Assembly: GCA_039030335.1 (NCBI GenBank)
Contig: JBCCEJ010000080.1
Coordinates: 1 to 27,268, forward strand
DNA length: 27,268 nucleotides
DNA from: JBCCEJ01 sp039030335
GTDB lineage: Bacteria; Pseudomonadota; Gammaproteobacteria; HK1
Direction of reading: 5' to 3'
Both the position numbers and the translations under genes were made by a program. The notes beneath the pieces are model-generated. The model made no database searches and was not told the origin of the DNA. It was given only the letters and a program-made list of their open reading frames with translations. Positions 8,471 to 18,500 of the stretch are shown here, in pieces; position 1 is the stretch's first letter, and each line of letters opens with the position of its first letter.

Positions 8471-8524
8471 CCGTGGCGGGCGTCGGCAAAATCGTGTCCA
8501 ACAGGTCCCGATAGCCGGCGTTCG

Positions 8525-9262
8525 TTAGCGCAGCGCTGCCAATATCGCCCGCACCCGCGCCATGCCGGTAACGAGATTGCGGCCGATCTCCTCCATCGTG
8601 ATCGTCTCGGGTCCCCGACCCGCCGCCTCATTTACGATTACGGCGCAGCAGGCGTAGGCGAGTCCCAGTTCTTTCGCGAGCGCCGCCTCGGGCATTCCAG
8701 TCATACCAACCAGGTCGCAGCCGTCCCGCTCCATGCGATCGATCTCGGCAGCCGACTCGAGCCGGGGGCCCTGGGTCGCGCCGTACACACCGTCCGTATG
8801 AACTTCTACAGCCGCGTCGGCCGCCGCTTTGAGCAGCGCCTCGCGCACGGAAGATGCGTAGGGGCGTGTAAAGTCGATGTGCTGGACGTCTTCCCCGTCA
8901 AAAAACGTGTGCTCCCGCCCCCAGGTGTAGTCGATGAGATTGTCGGCGATCGCGATGCTGCCTGGCCGGAACGCCGATCGAATTCCGCCGACGGCCGCGA
9001 CTGCCACGACACGGCTCACATGCTGTGCCAGGGCCCAGATGTTCGCCCGGTAGTTGATGCGGTGAGGCGCGATGCTGTGATCACCGCCGTGACGCGCGAG
9101 AAAGACCACCTCCGCCGCTCCGAACGTCCCGAACAGTAGCGGTGCCGAGGTAGGACCGTACGGCGTGTCGACCGTCCGGCGCGCGTCGACATGCAATCCT
9201 TCGAGCTGGTCCAGGCCTGTCCCGCCGATTACACCCCAGCGTTCGGTGTCCGGCTTGCTCAT
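8525..9262 (-). CDS. S-methyl-5'-thioinosine phosphorylase (MTIP)
   Basis: A 245-residue member of the MTAP/PNP phosphorylase family. The phosphate-binding start WGVIGGTGLDQLEG, FLARHGGDHSIAPHRINYRAN, GVYGATQGPRLES and GMTGMPEAALAKE are all present. Adenine-preferring MTAP enzymes carry a TDYDCW-type segment whose Asp residues contact the 6-amino group. Here the equivalent stretch is VNEAAGRG, as in the Pseudomonas enzyme that prefers 6-oxopurines. It should therefore split methylthioinosine into hypoxanthine and methylthioribose-1-phosphate after deamination of methylthioadenosine. The ATG at 9262 overlaps the ettA stop codon (TGATG), so translation is probably coupled to ettA. The 54 bp between its stop and the csiV stop show no terminator. 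Confidence 0.9.
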   Translation of the reverse strand: MSKPDTERWGVIGGTGLDQLEGLHVDARRTVDTPYGPTSAPLLFGTFGAAEVVFLARHGGDHSIAPHRINYRANIWALAQHVSRVVAVAAVGGIRSAFRPGSIAIADNLIDYTWGREHTFFDGEDVQHIDFTRPYASSVREALLKAAADAAVEVHTDGVYGATQGPRLESAAEIDRMERDGCDLVGMTGMPEAALAKELGLAYACCAVIVNEAAGRGPETITMEEIGRNLVTGMARVRAILAALR

Positions 9263-10935
9263 CAGGCACTCAGCGACTTGTAGCGGATACGGGTCGGCTG
9301 CTCGACGTCTCCGCCAACCCGCCGCTTGCGGTCGGCCTCGTAATCTTCGAAGTTGCCCTCGAACCACTCACAGTGGCTCTCGCCTTCAAACGCCAGGATG
9401 TGGGTAGCGATGCGATCGAGAAACCACCGATCGTGCGAGATGACCACGACACAGCCGGGGAAGTTGAGAATGGCCTGTTCGAGCGCCTGCAAGGTCTCGA
9501 CGTCCAGATCGTTCGTCGGCTCATCGAGCATCAGCAGATTGCCGCCGCTTACGAGCAGCTTCGCAAGGTGGACGCGGTTGCGCTCCCCGCCCGACAGATC
9601 GGCTACACGCTTCTCCTGATCGGTACCTTTGAAGTTGAATCGACCCGCGTATGCGCGCGAATGAATCTCGACGCCTTCGATATTCAGGATGTCGACGCCG
9701 CCGGAAATCTCCTGCCAAACCGTGTTGGCGTCTTCCAGCGAGTCACGCGACTGATCGACGTATGAGACCTGCACGGTATCTCCGACCCGAAGCTCACCTT
9801 GATCTGGCTGCTCGGTGCCGGCCAGCATGCGTAGCAAAGTGGTCTTGCCGGCGCCGTTGGGCCCGATCACGCCGACAATTCCCCCACGCGGCAACGAAAA
9901 GCTCAAATTCTCGATAAGCATCCGACCGTCGAATGATTTGGTGACGCCGTTCGCATCGACGACCAGTTCTCCCAAACGGGGGCCGGGCGGAATATAGATC
10001 TCGTTGGTCTCGTTGCGTTTTTGAAAATCTCGTGACGCCATTTCGTCATAACGAGCCAGACGAGCCTTGCTCTTGGTCCGGCGCGCCTGAGCGTTGCTTC
10101 GCACCCATTCGAGTTCAGCTTTGAGGCGCCGCTGGTATGCAGCCTGCTGGCGACCTTCCTGCTGGAGCCTGGCATCTTTCTGCTCGAGCCACGATGAGTA
10201 GTTGCCTTCCCACGGGATACCATGGCCGCGGTCGAGTTCAAGGATCCATCCCGCGACGTTGTCGAGAAAGTAACGGTCATGGGTCACCGCGATGACCGTT
10301 CCCGGAAAATCGTGGAGAAAGCGCTCCAGCCATGCCACCGATTCTGCGTCCAGATGGTTCGTCGGTTCGTCGAGCAGCAACATCTCAGGCGCAGACAGCA
10401 GCAGTTTGCATAGCGCCACGCGTCGGCGCTCACCACCCGACAGGTGAGTGACATCGGCTTCCCAAGCCGGCAGACGCAGCGCATCCGCGGCAACCTCGAG
10501 CTTACGGTCCAGTTCCCAGCCGCCAGCGACCTCGATCTGGTCTTGCAGTTTGCCCTGCTCCTCGAGCAGCGCATTCATCTCCTCATCATCCATCGGCTCG
10601 GCGAAGCGCGCGCTGACTTCGTCGAATCGGGTGAGCAGCGCCTGGATCTCGGCGACACCCTCTTCGACGTTGCCGCGGACATCTTTATCCGCGTCGAGCT
10701 GTGGCTCCTGCGGCAGATAGCCAACCCGGATGCCCGCCTGCGGCCGCGCTTCGCCGTTAAAGTCACTGTCCACCCCGGCCATGATGCGAAGCAGACTCGA
10801 CTTCCCCGCTCCGTTCAGGCCCAGCACCCCGATCTTGGCGCCGGGAAAGAACGACAACGAGATGTCGCGCAGGATTTCGCGTTTTGGCGGGACAACCTTC
10901 CCGACGCGGTTCATGGTGTAGACGTATTGAGCCAT
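9262..10935 (-). CDS. ettA: Energy-dependent translational throttle protein EttA (ABC-F ATPase)
   Basis: A 557-residue ABC-F protein matching E. coli EttA (555) along its length. Two ATP-binding cassettes are intact: Walker A GLNGAGKS (39-46) and GPNGAGKT (358-365), signatures LSGGE (165-169 and 447-451), and Walker B with catalytic Glu at about 190 and 472. The arm subdomain is at about 95-140. The P-site tRNA-interaction linker follows the first cassette, with the Arg/Lys-rich stretch around 270-300. There are no membrane segments, as expected. EttA binds the ribosomal E site and gates entry into elongation according to the ATP/ADP ratio. It starts at ATG 10935, with a short GC hairpin (10955-10974) in the leader. 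It is separated from mlaA by a terminator and overlaps the MTIP gene. Confidence 0.96.
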   Translation of the reverse strand: MAQYVYTMNRVGKVVPPKREILRDISLSFFPGAKIGVLGLNGAGKSSLLRIMAGVDSDFNGEARPQAGIRVGYLPQEPQLDADKDVRGNVEEGVAEIQALLTRFDEVSARFAEPMDDEEMNALLEEQGKLQDQIEVAGGWELDRKLEVAADALRLPAWEADVTHLSGGERRRVALCKLLLSAPEMLLLDEPTNHLDAESVAWLERFLHDFPGTVIAVTHDRYFLDNVAGWILELDRGHGIPWEGNYSSWLEQKDARLQQEGRQQAAYQRRLKAELEWVRSNAQARRTKSKARLARYDEMASRDFQKRNETNEIYIPPGPRLGELVVDANGVTKSFDGRMLIENLSFSLPRGGIVGVIGPNGAGKTTLLRMLAGTEQPDQGELRVGDTVQVSYVDQSRDSLEDANTVWQEISGGVDILNIEGVEIHSRAYAGRFNFKGTDQEKRVADLSGGERNRVHLAKLLVSGGNLLMLDEPTNDLDVETLQALEQAILNFPGCVVVISHDRWFLDRIATHILAFEGESHCEWFEGNFEDYEADRKRRVGGDVEQPTRIRYKSLSA

Positions 10936-11051
10936 ATCTTTCGGTCGTGTCCTCGCCCGGGTCGGCCACCGGGCCGTCGTAACTGAGCGGCGCTAGCTGG
11001 ATATCACGCTACGTGGCAGGCCGCCGCGGTGGAGCAGAAGTAGAGTCGTCC

Positions 11052-11083
11052 AAAACGACAAACGCCCCGCTCACGGGGCATTT
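11052..11083 (-). terminator. Rho-independent terminator after mlaA
   Basis: GCCCCG (11064-11069), a 4-base loop and CGGGGC (11074-11079) form a perfect 6-bp GC stem. Past one mismatch, a further AAA/TTT pairing is possible. On the minus strand the stem is followed by GTTTGTCGTTTT, a broken T-tract. It lies about 55 bp beyond the mlaA stop and upstream of ettA, separating the two transcripts. Confidence 0.65.
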
Positions 11084-11134
11084 GGACGGATACGGGACAA
11101 CGTAGACGAGTGTTCAAGGCCCCGGCGAGGCCCA

Positions 11135-11896
11135 TTAAGACTGCGGCAGCGGCTCCTCGAACGCGTCAGCTTCGGCCTGCTCCAGGCTGTCGAGTTCCTC
11201 GTCCGGCGGATTGCCGTCGTAGATCAGATCGATTCGGCGCTGACGGTATCCCTCGCGCCTGAAGACGTAGGGGTCGAGCGCCTCATTGCTGATCTTGATG
11301 GCCGTCGCCAGACGGGCGCGCGTATCGATCGCGTCGATAACGACCAGCGGGATCGTGTACAGGCCCAGGTCAAAATAGGTCAGCGGATTGGTGAAATAGC
11401 TGACCGGGAAATCCCATACATCACGGGTGGAGTTCGGTCCGTACAGTGGTAAGACCAGGTAGGCCCCTTCGTCGACACCGTAGACACCCAGGGTTTGACC
11501 GAAATCTTCGTTCAGCGCCTCCATGCCCATCATCGTCGCAGGATCGAAGAATCCACCGAGCCCGATCGTCGTGTTGATGACGAAACGCCCGGTGCCCGAG
11601 ATGACGTCTCCGAGCTTGCCCTGAAGGAAGCTGTTCAGTACGTCGTTTGGCGTGCCGAGGTTATCGAAGAAATTGGTGACGCCCTGGCGGAGTTGTCCTG
11701 GTAGGTACTCGACGTAGGCGTCGGATACCGGCTCGATAATCTCCGCATCGAGGTGGCTGTTAACTGCGTCCAGCTCGCGGTTCAAGCCCTCGAGCGGGTC
11801 GGTCGGCTCGGACTGTGTGGTGGCGCAGCCGGACAGCGCGATCAGCAGACCGATCGCGACAAACAGATGCGCCAAACGCCCCTGGCAGTCTCTCAT
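11135..11896 (-). CDS. mlaA: MlaA/VacJ outer-membrane lipoprotein, phospholipid asymmetry
   Basis: A 253-residue lipoprotein. The signal peptide ends in the lipobox LSGC (Cys about 24). The mature part opens with DPLEGLNRELDAVN and continues with the family blocks LRQGVTNFFDNLGTPNDVLNSFLQGK, FGQTLGVYGVDEGAYLVLPLYGPN and a membrane-embedded helical region. MlaA forms a ring in the outer membrane that removes misplaced phospholipids from the outer leaflet and hands them to MlaC. The C-terminal 35 residues are acidic and probably disordered. GGAG at 6 bp spacing precedes the ATG. The other mla genes are not in the window. The gene diverges from dxs across a long spacer. Confidence 0.94.
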   Translation of the reverse strand: MRDCQGRLAHLFVAIGLLIALSGCATTQSEPTDPLEGLNRELDAVNSHLDAEIIEPVSDAYVEYLPGQLRQGVTNFFDNLGTPNDVLNSFLQGKLGDVISGTGRFVINTTIGLGGFFDPATMMGMEALNEDFGQTLGVYGVDEGAYLVLPLYGPNSTRDVWDFPVSYFTNPLTYFDLGLYTIPLVVIDAIDTRARLATAIKISNEALDPYVFRREGYRQRRIDLIYDGNPPDEELDSLEQAEADAFEEPLPQS

Positions 11897-12380
11897 CCAA
11901 TACTCCGCATGAATGCAGATATGTGTCTCTCTTTACCAGGCCCCGCCAGAACGATGTCTTGCGGTTCGTTCACAGCCTCCCCGGGGCCTTCGCGGAGACG
12001 AATTTATGGCCTGCAATGGTACGCGCCGGGGTACCTGTCAATCAAGCAGCGCGCCGCCCGGATGCGACATCTGCCGCAGCTTCGGTCTGGTTACCCGATG
12101 CTCTGCGCGCCGCGGCCCGACCGAAAGCCGCGATGGCCTGACGGTGGATGCCTCGCCGCACTGATCCACATCGGCCAACACCGCGACCTCCTTGAGAGTT
12201 GCGCAAACCGGAGACATCTGTGCCCACACGACATCCGGCAACCGGACCGCAATGCCAGAAAAGTCTTTCATATCACCAGATTGCGCCCAGATTTGGTGAG
12301 TAGCTTCGATCCAACCCAATCTTCATAATGAAGGCTTCCTGCATACCCGCCCCCACGGCGTATTGTCGGGCCCCCAGATA
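11897..12380. other. 484-bp divergent spacer between mlaA and dxs
   Basis: No convincing gene is visible. The spacer should carry the promoters of both genes, but no strong -35/-10 pair is evident; CATAAT at 12324-12329 on the plus strand lacks a good -35. An inverted repeat TCACCA (12273-12278)/TGGTGA (12294-12299) and a tandem CCAGATT pair lie upstream of dxs. A 93-codon minus-strand frame with a TTG start (12038-12319) is open but has no clear ribosome site or recognised domain; see the findings for a tentative reading as a decayed gene. Confidence 0.5.
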
Positions 12381-14291
12381 ATGACCGAGACGCTTCACCT
12401 CCCGCTGCTGGAGCGAATCCAGTTCCCGTCCGACCTGAGGACGTTGCCCGAAGGTGACCTGCCGCAACTGTGCCGGGAGTTGCGCGAGTTTCTGATCCGC
12501 TCCGTGTCGAAGTCGACCGGGCATTTTGCAGCCGGCTTGGGCGCTGTCGAAGTGACGGTCGCGCTGCACTACGTCTACAACACACCAGAGGACCGCCTGG
12601 TCTGGGACGTAGGCCATCAGAGCTACCCACACAAGATTCTGACCGGCCGGCGCGACGACATGCACTCCGTTCGCCAATGGCGAGGCCTGTCGCCGTTTCC
12701 GAAGCGCTCGGAAAGTGACTACGACACGTCTGGCGTCGGTCATGCGGGCACCTCGATCGGCGCCGCGCAGGGCATGGCCGAAGGTATCAAACGCACCGGC
12801 AGTAACCGCCGCGCCGTTGCGATCATCGGTGACGGTGCGATGACTTCCGGCATGGCATTCGAGGCGCTGAACCACGCGGGCGCCTGTAAGTCCGACCTGC
12901 TCGTCATCCTGAACGACAACGAAATGTCGATTTCGCCGAATGTGGGCGCACTATCCGGCTATCTGACCCGGGTGCTGTCCGGACGGGTCTACTCCTCGAT
13001 GCGCGAAAGCGGTAAGCGCGTGCTCGGCCACGTGCCGCCGATGAAAAAAATGGCCCGGCGCGCGGAGGAGCGGGTCAAGGGGCTCCTCGTCCCTGGCACG
13101 CTCTTCGAGGAACTCGGCTTTCATTACTACGGGCCGGTGGACGGGCATGGCATCCATGCGCTGGTCGCAACGCTGCGCAACCTCCGCGACCTGAAGGGAC
13201 CGCGATTGCTCCACATCGCGACGCGCAAGGGCAAGGGCTATGCGCCAGCGGAAGCCGATCCGGTCAAATACCACGGCATCAGCGCGCCATTCGACCCGGC
13301 CAAAGGCATCGCACCTACCCCGTCCAACGCCGGTGACGCCAGCCCGACCTACTCGCAGGTATTCGGCGACTGGCTCTGCGATGCGGCCGCGCAGGACGCG
13401 CGCGTCGTCGGCATCACCCCGGCGATGCGCGAAGGCTCCGGGATGGTCCGGTTCCAGAAGGAATACCCCGACCGGTACTTCGATGTAGCGATCGCTGAGC
13501 AGCACAGTGTGACGCTGGCGGCAGGGCTCGCGTGCGAGGGTATGAAGCCGGTCGTTGCGATCTATTCCACGTTTCTCCAGCGTGCTTACGACCAGGCAGT
13601 CCACGATGTCGCCATACAGAACCTGCCGGTAGTGTTCGCAATCGATCGCGCAGGCGTAGTCGGCGGCGACGGCCCGACCCATGCCGGCAGCTTCGACATC
13701 GGCTTCCTGCGGTGCCTGCCCAACATGGTGGTCATGACCCCAGCTGACGAGAATGAAACCCGCCAAATGCTCTATACCGCCCTGCAGCTGGAACAGCCGA
13801 GCGCGGTGCGATATCCGCGGGGTAAAGGCCCAGGGGTGGCCATCGAAGCGCACATGCAGGCCATCCCGGTAGGTACGGCCGAGCGCCGCCGTGTCGGCCG
13901 CAGCGGAATCGCAATTCTCGCCTTCGGCCCGATGCTGGAGCCCGCCCTTGAAGCCGCCGACGAGCTCGATGCGACGGTGGTCAACATGCGGTTCGTCAAG
14001 CCGATGGATGAAGCTGTGGTGCTGGACATCTGCCGGACTCACGAGCTGGTGGTTACCGTCGACGAAAACGCCGTGGCCGGCGGTGCGGGTAGCGCGGTGA
14101 ACGAAATCGTCTCAGCCAATGGACTGGCGGCTAACCTGTTGAACCACGGTCTGCCCGATCGGTACATTCAGCACGGCTCCAGAGGTGAGATGCTGCGCGA
14201 CGCGGGACTCACCACCGAAGGTCTTCTGGACGTGATTCGTGAGCGTCTCCGACAGCACAATCAGCAATCCCGGGCCGCCGACGGCGCCTGA
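12381..14291 (+). CDS. dxs: 1-deoxy-D-xylulose-5-phosphate synthase
   Basis: A 636-residue thiamine-diphosphate enzyme collinear with E. coli Dxs (620). The N-terminal domain has VGHQSYPHKILTGRRDDM and the TPP/Mg motif GDGAMTSGMAFEALNHAG through NDNEMSISPNVGAL. The central domain has DVAIAEQHSVTLAAGLA with the conserved catalytic Glu, then YSTFLQRAYDQ and AIDRAGVVGGDGPTH. The C-terminal transketolase-like domain has MRFVKPMDEA and VDENAVAGGAGSAVNE. It condenses pyruvate and glyceraldehyde-3-phosphate to DXP, the entry point of the MEP isoprenoid pathway and a precursor of thiamine and pyridoxal phosphate. I chose the ATG at 12381; a TTG at 12363 is in frame but adds nothing recognisable. It stands alone rather than beside ispA, and runs tail-to-tail with the oxidoreductase gene. 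Confidence 0.97.
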   Translation: MTETLHLPLLERIQFPSDLRTLPEGDLPQLCRELREFLIRSVSKSTGHFAAGLGAVEVTVALHYVYNTPEDRLVWDVGHQSYPHKILTGRRDDMHSVRQWRGLSPFPKRSESDYDTSGVGHAGTSIGAAQGMAEGIKRTGSNRRAVAIIGDGAMTSGMAFEALNHAGACKSDLLVILNDNEMSISPNVGALSGYLTRVLSGRVYSSMRESGKRVLGHVPPMKKMARRAEERVKGLLVPGTLFEELGFHYYGPVDGHGIHALVATLRNLRDLKGPRLLHIATRKGKGYAPAEADPVKYHGISAPFDPAKGIAPTPSNAGDASPTYSQVFGDWLCDAAAQDARVVGITPAMREGSGMVRFQKEYPDRYFDVAIAEQHSVTLAAGLACEGMKPVVAIYSTFLQRAYDQAVHDVAIQNLPVVFAIDRAGVVGGDGPTHAGSFDIGFLRCLPNMVVMTPADENETRQMLYTALQLEQPSAVRYPRGKGPGVAIEAHMQAIPVGTAERRRVGRSGIAILAFGPMLEPALEAADELDATVVNMRFVKPMDEAVVLDICRTHELVVTVDENAVAGGAGSAVNEIVSANGLAANLLNHGLPDRYIQHGSRGEMLRDAGLTTEGLLDVIRERLRQHNQQSRAADGA

Positions 14292-14325
14292 ACCATCCGG
14301 CCTTGGCCCGGGACGGGAAGCTGCT

Positions 14326-15303
14326 TCAGGGCATCAACAACGTCGAACCGGTCGTCTGACGGCCCTCCAGTGCGCGATGTGCTTCGGCCGCATCCGCCAG
14401 CGCGAACCGCTGATTGACCTCGATGTTTACCGCGCCCTGGGCAACGACGTCGAACAGCGCTGCGGCACTGGCGACGAGGTCGGCGCGCTTCGCTGTGTAG
14501 GTCATCAGCGTAGGACGCGTGAAGAAGAGGGACCCGCGCCCGGCGAGGTCACCTGGATTGACCGCTGGCGCCGGCCCTGAAGCGTTGCCAAAACTGACCA
14601 TCATGCCGAGCGGCGCAAGACAATCCAGCGATGCGCTGTAGGTGTCGGCGCCGACCGAGTCGTACACCACCGGTACACCCGCGCCATCGGTGAGCTCGCG
14701 AACGCGCTCGACGAGGTTTTCACGCGTGTAGACGATCGGATGGTCACAACCGTGCGCTCTCGCGAGTTCCGCTTTCTCGTCACTGCCGACGGTGCCGATA
14801 ACGGTGGCCCCGAGGTGTTTGGCCCACTGACACGCGATCAGGCCAACGCCTCCTGCCGCTGCGTGGAAGACGATGGTATCGCCCGATTTCACCGGGTAGG
14901 TGCGCCGCAACAGGTATTCAGTCGTCATACCTTTCAACATCATCGCGGCCGCGGCCTCGTCCGAGACGTCTTCCGGCACCTTCACAACGCGGTCTGCCGG
15001 CATGAGCCGTACCTCGGCGTAGGCGCCGACCGGCGGCGCGGCGTACGCGACGCGATCACCGGCGGCCACGTCGGTCACTCCGTCACCAACGGCTTCGACG
15101 CGACCGCACGCTTCCATTCCCGGCGTGAACGGCATGCTGGGCGCGGGGTACAGACCGGTGCGGAAATATACGTCGATATAGTTGAGGCCCACCGCGGTGT
15201 GGCGAATCCGCACTTCGCCGACGCCCGGATCTCCGACGTCAGCGTCTTTCAACTGCATCACTTCCGGTCCACCGTTAGCTTCGATCAGAATGGCTTTGCT
15301 CAT
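14326..15303 (-). CDS. qor: NADPH:quinone oxidoreductase, zeta-crystallin type
   Basis: A 325-residue member of the medium-chain dehydrogenase/reductase family without structural-zinc cysteines. The GroES-like domain has VGLNYIDVYFRTGLYP and FTPGMEACGRVEAVGDGV. The NAD(P)-binding Rossmann motif is AAAGGVGLIACQWAKHLGATVIGTVGS. The block VVYDSVGADTYSASLDCLAPLGMMVSFGNASGP is strongly conserved in bacterial Qor. It is predicted to reduce quinones or enone substrates with NADPH in the cytoplasm. I chose the ATG at 15303, preceded by GAAGAGA about 10 bp away, over an in-frame upstream GTG at 15342. A 14-bp palindrome-like element (15375-15388) lies upstream. Confidence 0.9.
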   Translation of the reverse strand: MSKAILIEANGGPEVMQLKDADVGDPGVGEVRIRHTAVGLNYIDVYFRTGLYPAPSMPFTPGMEACGRVEAVGDGVTDVAAGDRVAYAAPPVGAYAEVRLMPADRVVKVPEDVSDEAAAAMMLKGMTTEYLLRRTYPVKSGDTIVFHAAAGGVGLIACQWAKHLGATVIGTVGSDEKAELARAHGCDHPIVYTRENLVERVRELTDGAGVPVVYDSVGADTYSASLDCLAPLGMMVSFGNASGPAPAVNPGDLAGRGSLFFTRPTLMTYTAKRADLVASAAALFDVVAQGAVNIEVNQRFALADAAEAHRALEGRQTTGSTLLMP

Positions 15304-15566
15304 GGTCGTTGGTCTCTTCAATGGTTGGTCTGCGACGCACATGCCGCCCCGGATGAGAAGAGGCAGTCATCTACCCCATCCGAATGGGAGCGGACACGGC
15401 GAACGGGCAGTGATTCAAGCGCGAAGCGTCGCAGAAAGGGTCCTGACGCCGCAACCGACGACCACGCCGGACCGTCGGCGGCGCGCGAGCCTGCGCAGTC
15501 GGGTCAATGCAGAGTATCCTGTGCGGCTTTCTCTACCCACAGCATTGCCCGAGAGGTTGATCGACG
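15304..15566. other. 263-bp divergent spacer between qor and the oxoprolinase gene
   Basis: No open frame here looks coding. The spacer should hold both promoters, but I see no strong -35/-10 pair. The only notable structure is CCCAT-N4-ATGGG (15375-15388), about 70 bp upstream of the qor start. GAGAGG about 10 bp before the GTG at 15567 can serve as the ribosome site of the oxoprolinase gene. Confidence 0.4.
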
Positions 15567-18500
15567 GTGAACCAGAATGTCAACGGCCGGGGCCCCGACA
15601 GCCAGCCATCTGTGGCGCATCGCGCAGGCTGGCAGTTCTGGATCGATCGGGGCGGTACCTTCACGGACATCGTCGCGCGTGCACCCGACGGGCAAATTCG
15701 CACGCACAAACTGCTGTCTGAAAACCCGGAACGCTATCCGGATGCCGCCATTCAGGGTATCCGCGATCTGCTCGGCGTGGATCGGGATACGGCGCTCGCC
15801 GGCATCGAAGCCGTGAAGATGGGGACCACCGTCGCCACCAACGCCCTGCTGGAACGCAAGGGCGACCGCACCGCTTTGCTAATCACCAGCGGGTTTGCCG
15901 ATGCCTTGCGGATCGGCTACCAGAATCGGCCCCACCTGTTCACCCGGCAGATCGTTCTGCCCGAACTGCTATACGAGCGCGTCTACGAGATCGACGAACG
16001 GGTCAACGCCGACGGCGATGTCCTGCAGACGTTGTCTGAGAGCCAGGTGGAGCACGCTCTCACGGATGCCTACGAAGCCGGGATCCGCGCGGTTGCCATC
16101 GTGTTGATGCACGGCTATCAGCACACCGCGCACGAGCGACGGATCGCGGAGATGGCTCGAGCAGCTGGTTTTACCCAGGTGTCGGTGTCGCACGAGGTCA
16201 GCCCGCTGATGAAGATCGTGAGCCGCGGCGACACGACGGTAGTCGATGCTTACCTGTCGCCGATACTGCGGCGATATGTCGAGCAGGTGGCATCGGCTCT
16301 CGGTGAAGACACGCGCCTTATGTTCATGCAGTCGACCGGCGGGCTGACCGACGCCCGGCTGTTCCAGGGCAAGGACAGCATCCTCTCGGGCCCGGCTGGC
16401 GGCATCGTGGGGGCCGTGCAGACGAGCCGGCAGGCGGGCTTCGACCGGATTATCGGCTTTGACATGGGCGGGACATCCACCGACGTCTCGCACTATGCGG
16501 GCGAATACGAACGGGCTTTCAACACCCTGGTCGCCGGCGTTCGTATGCGCGTACCGATCATGCGCATCCACACCGTTGCTGCAGGCGGCGGCTCCATCTT
16601 GCACTTTGACGGCGAGCGGTTCCGGGTGGGCCCAGACTCAGCCGGCGCCAATCCCGGCCCCGCTTGCTACCGGCGAGGCGGCCCTCTGACGGTGACCGAC
16701 TGCAACGTTATGCTCGGCAGACTGCATCCGGAGCATTTTCCGTCGGTATTCGGCCCCGGTGCCGACCAGCCCCTGGACGTCGACGCCGTCACGGGTGCGT
16801 TCGCGGGTCTCGCCGACGAGGTACGCGAGCGTAGCCACCGGCAGCTGAGCGCCGAGCAGGTTGCGGAGGGCTTCCTCAACATCGCCGTGCAGAACATGGC
16901 CAACGCCATCAAGAAGATCTCGGTAGAGCGCGGCTACGACGTCACGCGCTATACGCTGACGTGCTTCGGCGGCGCTGGCGGCCAACACGCCTGCCTGGTG
17001 GCGGACGCGCTCGGGATGGAGCGGATCCTGCTACACCCGTATGCCGGTGTCCTGTCTGCCTATGGCATGGGTCTCGCCGACGTGCGGGCACTTCGCGAGC
17101 ACGCCCTCGAACAAATCCTGTCCACCGCGGCGCTGGAAAACGCCACGGCACTCGCCGGCAGGCTCGGCGAAGAAGCCCGCCAGGAACTGCTGGCACAGAG
17201 CCTGGATGCAGGACAGATCACCGTCGAGACCCGCCTACACGTCAGGTACGTAGGCACCGATTCCGCCCTCGAGGTGCCGCTTGGCAGCCTGGAAGCCATC
17301 GAGAGCGCTTTCGCCGAGGCCTACCGCAACCGGTACGGCTTCAACATGGCGGGGCGTGACCTGATGATCGAAGCGATCGCCGTCGAGGGCATCGGCAAGA
17401 CCGGGACGGCGACCGAAACTTCGCGCCTGACCGGCGCCGGCGGCAGTGCGCCTGTGGCCGTCGACACCGTCCCGATGTACGCCGACGGCGCAACGCACGA
17501 CGCACCGGTTTACCATCGAGCAAGCCTGCGCCCGTCGCAGAAGGTCGACGGGCCGGCCATCATCACCGAGAGCACCGGCACCAACGTAGTCGAGCCGGGA
17601 TGGCGCGCGTCGTTGACCGCCACCGGTGACCTGCTGATAACGCGGGTCGTCCCTCGTCCCCGCCCGAACGCGGTCGGCACCACGGCCGATCCCATCATGC
17701 TCGAGGTCTTCAATAACCTGTTCATGTCCATCGCAGAGCAGATGGGTGCTGCGCTCGAGAACACCGCGTACTCGGTCAACATCAAGGAGCGGCTCGATTT
17801 CTCCTGCGCGCTGTTCGACCCCGACGGCATGCTGATCGCGAACGCGCCGCATATGCCAGTACACCTCGGATCGATGGGAGAGTCGGTGAAGACCCTGATG
17901 CGGCGCCGCGCGGGCACGATGCGACGCGGCGAGGTATATGTATTGAACGACCCGTACAACGGCGGTACCCACCTGCCGGACGTCACGGTCGTCTCGCCGG
18001 TCTTCGACCAGCATCAAGACAACATCTTGTTCTATGTCGCATCGCGCGGACACCATGCCGACATTGGCGGCACGACGCCCGGCTCCATGCCACCTGACAG
18101 CACGCACATCGATCAGGAAGGCGTGTTGATGAACGACGTGTTGCTGGTGCGGGACGGCAAAATGCTCGAGGACGAACTGCGGGATCTGCTGTTAAGCGGC
18201 GCTTACCCCGCGCGCAATCCGGACCAGAACATCGCCGATATCCGTGCTCAGGTCGCTGCGAACGAAAAAGGTGTGCAGGAGCTACAGAGGATGGTCGAGC
18301 AATTCGGCCTGGATGTCGTGCACGCTTACATGCAGCACGTGCAGGACAATGCGGAAGGTGCGGTCCGTCGCGTGCTGGAGGTCCTTTCGGATGGCGAATT
18401 CGCCTATCCAATGGATGATGGCGGAACCATTTGCGTCCGCATCAGTATCGACCGGACGGCGCGCAGCGCCGAGATAGACTTCACTGGCACCTCCTCGCAG

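Noticed and set aside
12273..12299. TCACCA/TGGTGA inverted repeat upstream of dxs as an operator
   Set aside because: Six-base arms with a free choice of spacing occur often by chance. There is no second copy and no regulator nearby.
12273..12875. A 200-codon minus-strand frame running from the mlaA-dxs spacer into dxs
   Set aside because: Most of it is antisense to the conserved N-terminal region of dxs and it shows no recognisable domain.
12951..14042. A 363-codon open frame on the minus strand inside dxs
   Set aside because: It lies wholly antisense to a clearly conserved dxs. Long antisense frames are expected in GC-rich genes, and its translation has no recognisable domain.
17235..18107. 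A 290-codon minus-strand open frame inside the oxoprolinase gene
   Set aside because: Antisense shadow of a conserved gene, Arg/Asp-rich with no domain pattern.
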